Positions 5,094 through 7,755 of a DNA stretch of 7,755 nt are shown piece by piece. The DNA is from Chloroflexota bacterium (GTDB lineage Bacteria; Chloroflexota; Dehalococcoidia; SHYB01): assembly GCA_016200725.1 (NCBI GenBank), contig JACQEE010000119.1:1-7755 (forward strand), read 5' to 3'. The notes beneath the pieces were generated by a model. That model was given only the letters and a program-made list of their open reading frames with translations. It did not search any database and was not told where the DNA came from. How positions within the stretch are numbered: the stretch's first letter is position 1; each line of letters begins with the position of its first letter. A program made the translations under genes and the position numbers.

Positions 5094-6001
5094 ACGCTAC
5101 CTCTAACACACTCGGCTTCGTCGGCACCGGCAACATGGGGCGCCGCATGGCCCTTCGTTTGCTCGCCGCGGGCTTCCGCCTCACCGTCTACGACGCCTTC
5201 CCCGCGGCAACGCAGCCCCTCGTCGAGCGCGGCGCGACACAATGCGCCAGCCCGCAGGAAGTCGCGCGCCATGCTCGCATCGTACTCGCCTCGCTGCCCG
5301 GACCCAAAGAGGTACGCGACGTGCTCCTTGGCCACGATGGCATCCTCACCGCTGCGAAGCCTGGCGACCTGTTCATCGACTTCAGTACAAACTCGCCACC
5401 ACGCGTGAAAGAACTCGTCGCTGAGGCCAACAAGCACGGTGTTGATTTCCTCGAAGCCCCGGTCGCCGGCGGTACGCAGGGCGCCGAGAACGGCACGCTC
5501 ACCATCATGGTCGGTGGCGATGCCTCGACACTCGAGAGAGCGCGGCCAGTACTGCAACCGCTGGCGCGATCGATCGTGCACATGGGCGGGCATGGCGCGG
5601 GCAACGCCACCAAACTGATCAACAATTTGATGGGCATGGCCCACATCTATGCCGCAGCCGAGGCGATGACGCTGGGGGTAAAAGCCGGCCTCGACCCACG
5701 CAAGCTGTACGAAGCGCTCGCGGGCGGGCCTGTCGCCGACGTCGTGCTCACCCAGGTCTTCCGCACCCGCGCGCTCAAGGGCGACTTCGCGCCCGCCTTC
5801 CATCTCGACCTTGCCACCAAAGATGAAACACTGGCCGTCGAGATGGGCCAAGAACTCGGCGCGCCCATGCGCATGTCGCGCTTGGTGCTCGACGAATACA
5901 AAGCCGCGCAGCGTGACGGGCTCGGCGGCGAGGACTTCACCGCTGTGCTCAAGGTGCTCGAGAAGCAAATGGGCGTGAAGGTCAGACTCGAAGGGCAGTA
6001 A
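5090..6001 (+). CDS. 3-hydroxyisobutyrate dehydrogenase family NAD(P)-dependent beta-hydroxyacid dehydrogenase
   Basis: Oxidises a beta-hydroxyacid (or reduces the semialdehyde) with NAD(P). It has 303 residues, the normal family length. Seen: Rossmann signature GFVGTGNMGRRMA (9-21), the DFSTNSP strand (98-103), the substrate loop APVAGGTQGAENGTLTIMVGG (123-143), catalytic Lys175 in GNATKLINN, and a cofactor-side Lys244 in ATKDETLA. All key family positions look intact. The start is constrained: an in-frame stop lies at 5066-5068, and the Rossmann motif begins at residue 9. No ribosome site precedes it, and the ATG lies in an inverted repeat. First gene of the rightward operon, 5 nt before the acyl-CoA dehydrogenase gene. 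Related enzymes act on 3-hydroxyisobutyrate, tartronate semialdehyde, glyoxylate or succinic semialdehyde; sequence alone does not separate these. Confidence 0.93.
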   Translation: MNATSNTLGFVGTGNMGRRMALRLLAAGFRLTVYDAFPAATQPLVERGATQCASPQEVARHARIVLASLPGPKEVRDVLLGHDGILTAAKPGDLFIDFSTNSPPRVKELVAEANKHGVDFLEAPVAGGTQGAENGTLTIMVGGDASTLERARPVLQPLARSIVHMGGHGAGNATKLINNLMGMAHIYAAAEAMTLGVKAGLDPRKLYEALAGGPVADVVLTQVFRTRALKGDFAPAFHLDLATKDETLAVEMGQELGAPMRMSRLVLDEYKAAQRDGLGGEDFTAVLKVLEKQMGVKVRLEGQ

Positions 6002-6006
6002 CACCT

Positions 6007-7149
6007 ATGGACTTTCGCTACACCGACGCCGAACTGGCCCTCCGCGACAAGGTGCGCAAACTAGCACAGGGCACGCTGGCGCCGCTTGCGCACGAGGCCG
6101 ACGAGTCGGATGAGTTGACCCCCGCCGTCACCCAGGCGCTCGCCAAAGCCGGGCTGTTCAAATACATGGTGCCCAAGGAGTACGGTGGCGAGGGCATTAA
6201 GGTTACCAACGTCTGCCTGATCCGTGAGGAGTTGTGCAAGGTTTCCAGCAAGGCCGACGCCACCTTCGCCATGCAGGGCCTCGGCTCGTACCCGATCACT
6301 CTTGCTGGCAGCGAGGCGCAGAAGAAGCACTACCTGACCAAAGTCGCCGCTGGCGACGCCATCGCCGCCTTCGCCATCACTGAACCAGAAGCAGGCTCCG
6401 ACATAGCCAACATGAAACTCGCCGCCTCGCACAGCGGAGATGGCTATGTGCTCAACGGCATCAAGAAATACATCAGCAACGCCGGCTTCGCATCGTTCTA
6501 CTGCACTTTCGCCAAGACCGACCCCAAAGCAGGAGGTCGCGGCGTCAGCGCCTTCGTGATCGATCGCGGCTCGCCAGGGCTGGACGACTCGACGAAGGTC
6601 CCGGTGCTCGCACCGCATGTGCTGGGCGAGGTCAAGTACAACAACTGCCGCATCCCCGCAAGTGCGTTGCTCGGCGCCGAGGGCCAGGGTATCAAGATTG
6701 CGCTCAGCACCCTCGACGTCTTCCGCACGACCGTCTCCGCCGCGGTGCTCGGGATGGCCGAGGCCGCCTATGCCGCCGCCGTGCGTTACGTCAAGCAGCG
6801 CCCTGCCTTCGGGCAGACCCTCGCCGATTTCCAGTCCACGCAGTTCAAACTCGCCGAGATGGCCACGAGCATCGAGGCTGCCAGGTATCTCACCTACTAC
6901 TGCGCCTGGCTCAAGGATAGCGGTAAGGAGCAGGTCATCACCGAGGCCTCGATGGCCAAACTCTTCGCCACCGAAATGGCGCAGAAGGTGGTCGACGAGG
7001 CCCTGCAACTGCACGGCGCAGCCGGCCTCGTGCGAGGCTCGCTCACCGAGAAACTCTATCGCGAGGTGCGCCAGCCCCGCGTCTACGAGGGTTCCACCGA
7101 AGTCCTCAAAGTTACCATCGCGCGCCAGTTGCTCAAGGACGCCGAGTAA
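6007..7149 (+). CDS. Acyl-CoA dehydrogenase (FAD-dependent)
   Basis: Introduces an alpha,beta double bond into an acyl-CoA, passing electrons from FAD to electron-transfer flavoprotein. It has 380 residues, typical for short/medium-chain and branched members. Seen: N-terminal helical domain beginning MDFRYTDAE; FAD/substrate signature AFAITEPEAGSDI (121-133); NGIKKYISNAG (150-160) in the middle beta-domain; RPAFGQTLADFQSTQFKLAEM (265-285); and the C-terminal signature LQLHGAAGLVRGS ... RVYEGSTEVLK, with probable catalytic base Glu361. The start lies 5 nt after the preceding stop with only a distant AAGGG, suggesting coupled translation. It is followed 12 nt later by an amidohydrolase gene. 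Role in context: probably dehydrogenates the acyl-CoA formed by the ligase encoded at 375-2018 (AliB-like or isobutyryl-CoA dehydrogenase-like). Chain or ring specificity is not readable from sequence. Confidence 0.95.
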   Translation: MDFRYTDAELALRDKVRKLAQGTLAPLAHEADESDELTPAVTQALAKAGLFKYMVPKEYGGEGIKVTNVCLIREELCKVSSKADATFAMQGLGSYPITLAGSEAQKKHYLTKVAAGDAIAAFAITEPEAGSDIANMKLAASHSGDGYVLNGIKKYISNAGFASFYCTFAKTDPKAGGRGVSAFVIDRGSPGLDDSTKVPVLAPHVLGEVKYNNCRIPASALLGAEGQGIKIALSTLDVFRTTVSAAVLGMAEAAYAAAVRYVKQRPAFGQTLADFQSTQFKLAEMATSIEAARYLTYYCAWLKDSGKEQVITEASMAKLFATEMAQKVVDEALQLHGAAGLVRGSLTEKLYREVRQPRVYEGSTEVLKVTIARQLLKDAE

Positions 7150-7161
7150 ACGGAGGCCGTC

Positions 7162-7755
7162 ATGCCGAAGATGCACATCATCTCCTCGGACTCCCACGTA
7201 GTCGAGCCTGCCGATCTCTGGCTGCGTCACATCGAGCCGAAGTTCCGCGACCGCGCGCCGCACCTCGTCCGCGGCGAACAGCGCGACGAGTTCGTCTGCG
7301 ACGGCGCCGGGCTCGTCGAGGTCGCGCTCATGTCTTCCGGCGGCCGTGTGCAAGACCCAACCTGGAACGTCGACACCGCTCGCTGGGACAAGGATGTGCG
7401 ACCCGGCGGCTACAACCCGCATAAGCGCCTCGCCGACATGAAGTTGGACAGCCTCGACGCCGAGGTGCTCTATCCCACGGTCGCGCTGCGCATGTTCTCG
7501 GTCGCAGACCAGCCCTACCGACGTGCCTGCCTCAAGGCCTACAACACCTGGCTGTCCGAGGAGTACGTCAAGCCGTACCCCAAGATACTCAAGGGCATCG
7601 CCCTACTCGACCTCGACGATATCGACTGGTCAGTGAAAGATGTCTATCGGACGAAGAAACTGGGTCTCTCCGGCGCCATGATCCCCATCGCTCCCAAAGA
7701 CCGCCGCTTCCAGACACACCACTTCGACCCCGTCTGGACGGCTGCGGAAGAGGTC
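7162..7755 (+). CDS. Amidohydrolase-2 family metal-dependent hydrolase, N-terminal 198 aa (cut by right window edge)
   Basis: The first 198 codons are open to the window end. Seen: strand-one metal motif SSDSHVVEPADLW (8-20) with Asp10, His12 and Glu15, and the conserved segment YNPHKRLADMKLDSLDAEVLYPT, where family members read (R)LADMDxxGVDxxVLYPT. After this come a long helix around YRRACLKAYNTWLSEEY and strands LKGIALLDL and GLSGAMIPIA of the TIM barrel. All fit amidohydrolase-2 (PF04909); the C-terminal catalytic His and Asp lie beyond the edge. A clear ribosome site GGAGG is 5 nt upstream of the ATG, 12 nt after the acyl-CoA dehydrogenase stop, so it belongs to the rightward operon. It shares the VEPADLW signature with the protein at 1-366. 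Reaction unknown: hydrolysis or decarboxylation of a cyclic acid is a reasonable guess from the family. Confidence 0.88.
   Translation, partial: MPKMHIISSDSHVVEPADLWLRHIEPKFRDRAPHLVRGEQRDEFVCDGAGLVEVALMSSGGRVQDPTWNVDTARWDKDVRPGGYNPHKRLADMKLDSLDAEVLYPTVALRMFSVADQPYRRACLKAYNTWLSEEYVKPYPKILKGIALLDLDDIDWSVKDVYRTKKLGLSGAMIPIAPKDRRFQTHHFDPVWTAAEEV

Noticed and set aside
5000..6004. 334-codon open frame on the minus strand opposite the HIBADH-family gene
   Set aside because: Antisense shadow: it spans the promoter region as well as the real gene, and its product shows no family motif.
6061..7422. 453-codon open frame on the minus strand opposite the acyl-CoA dehydrogenase
   Set aside because: It lies antisense to a gene with intact family signatures, and its translation is a low-complexity Gly/Ala/Val/Asp/Leu mix with no recognisable domain. 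This is typical of the shadow frame of a GC-rich gene.
1..7755. CRISPR array, tRNA, rRNA, transposase or prophage genes
   Set aside because: No spaced direct repeats, tRNA-like cloverleaf or mobile-element protein motifs were seen. All stretches over 300 bases are occupied by recognised genes.

Overview
The window is a GC-rich, densely packed bacterial catabolic locus with no RNA gene, insertion sequence, CRISPR array or transporter visible. It holds two back-to-back transcription units around a 212-bp divergent control region (4878-5089). Taxonomy cannot be fixed from this sequence. The GC-rich composition, the VEPADLW-type amidohydrolases and two dispersed-repeat fragments (2031-2056 and 3206-3227) are what I associate with environmental lineages such as Chloroflexota (Dehalococcoidia/SAR202-like) or Alphaproteobacteria. 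This is a low-confidence guess.

Leftward unit (minus strand, read from the middle to the left edge): a short-chain dehydrogenase resembling BadH (4877-4080), two crotonase-fold enoyl-CoA hydratase/isomerase paralogues (4019-3240 and 3192-2401), a small NIPSNAP-like protein (2376-2062), an AMP-forming acyl-CoA ligase (2018-375) and an amidohydrolase-2 family protein cut by the left edge (366-1). Gaps are 8 to 60 nt, so this looks like one operon. Two of the gaps are largely filled by fragments of dispersed repeats. Rightward unit (plus strand): a 3-hydroxyisobutyrate-dehydrogenase-family protein (5090-6001), an acyl-CoA dehydrogenase (6007-7149) and a second amidohydrolase-2 protein cut by the right edge (7162-7755), with gaps of 5 and 12 nt.

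Taken together the genes describe a CoA-thioester pathway. The ligase activates a carboxylic acid, the acyl-CoA dehydrogenase introduces an alpha,beta double bond, a crotonase hydrates it, the SDR oxidises the hydroxyl, and a second crotonase or an amidohydrolase could cleave or hydrolyse the product. This set of enzyme classes matches the cyclohexanecarboxylate route (AliA, AliB, BadK, BadH, BadI) known from Rhodopseudomonas palustris, and the SDR carries residues that recall BadH. Valine or isobutyrate breakdown is the main alternative because of the HIBADH-type enzyme. The substrate is inference. The two related amidohydrolases, one on each arm, and the NIPSNAP protein are not part of either textbook pathway and are the least explained part of the locus.

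Control: a consensus-like promoter (TTGACA, 16 nt, CATAAT) points right, and a weaker one (TTGACG, 17 nt, TACCGT) points left. The first rightward gene has no Shine-Dalgarno sequence, and its start codon lies inside a perfect 7-bp inverted repeat, suggesting leaderless or structure-controlled translation.
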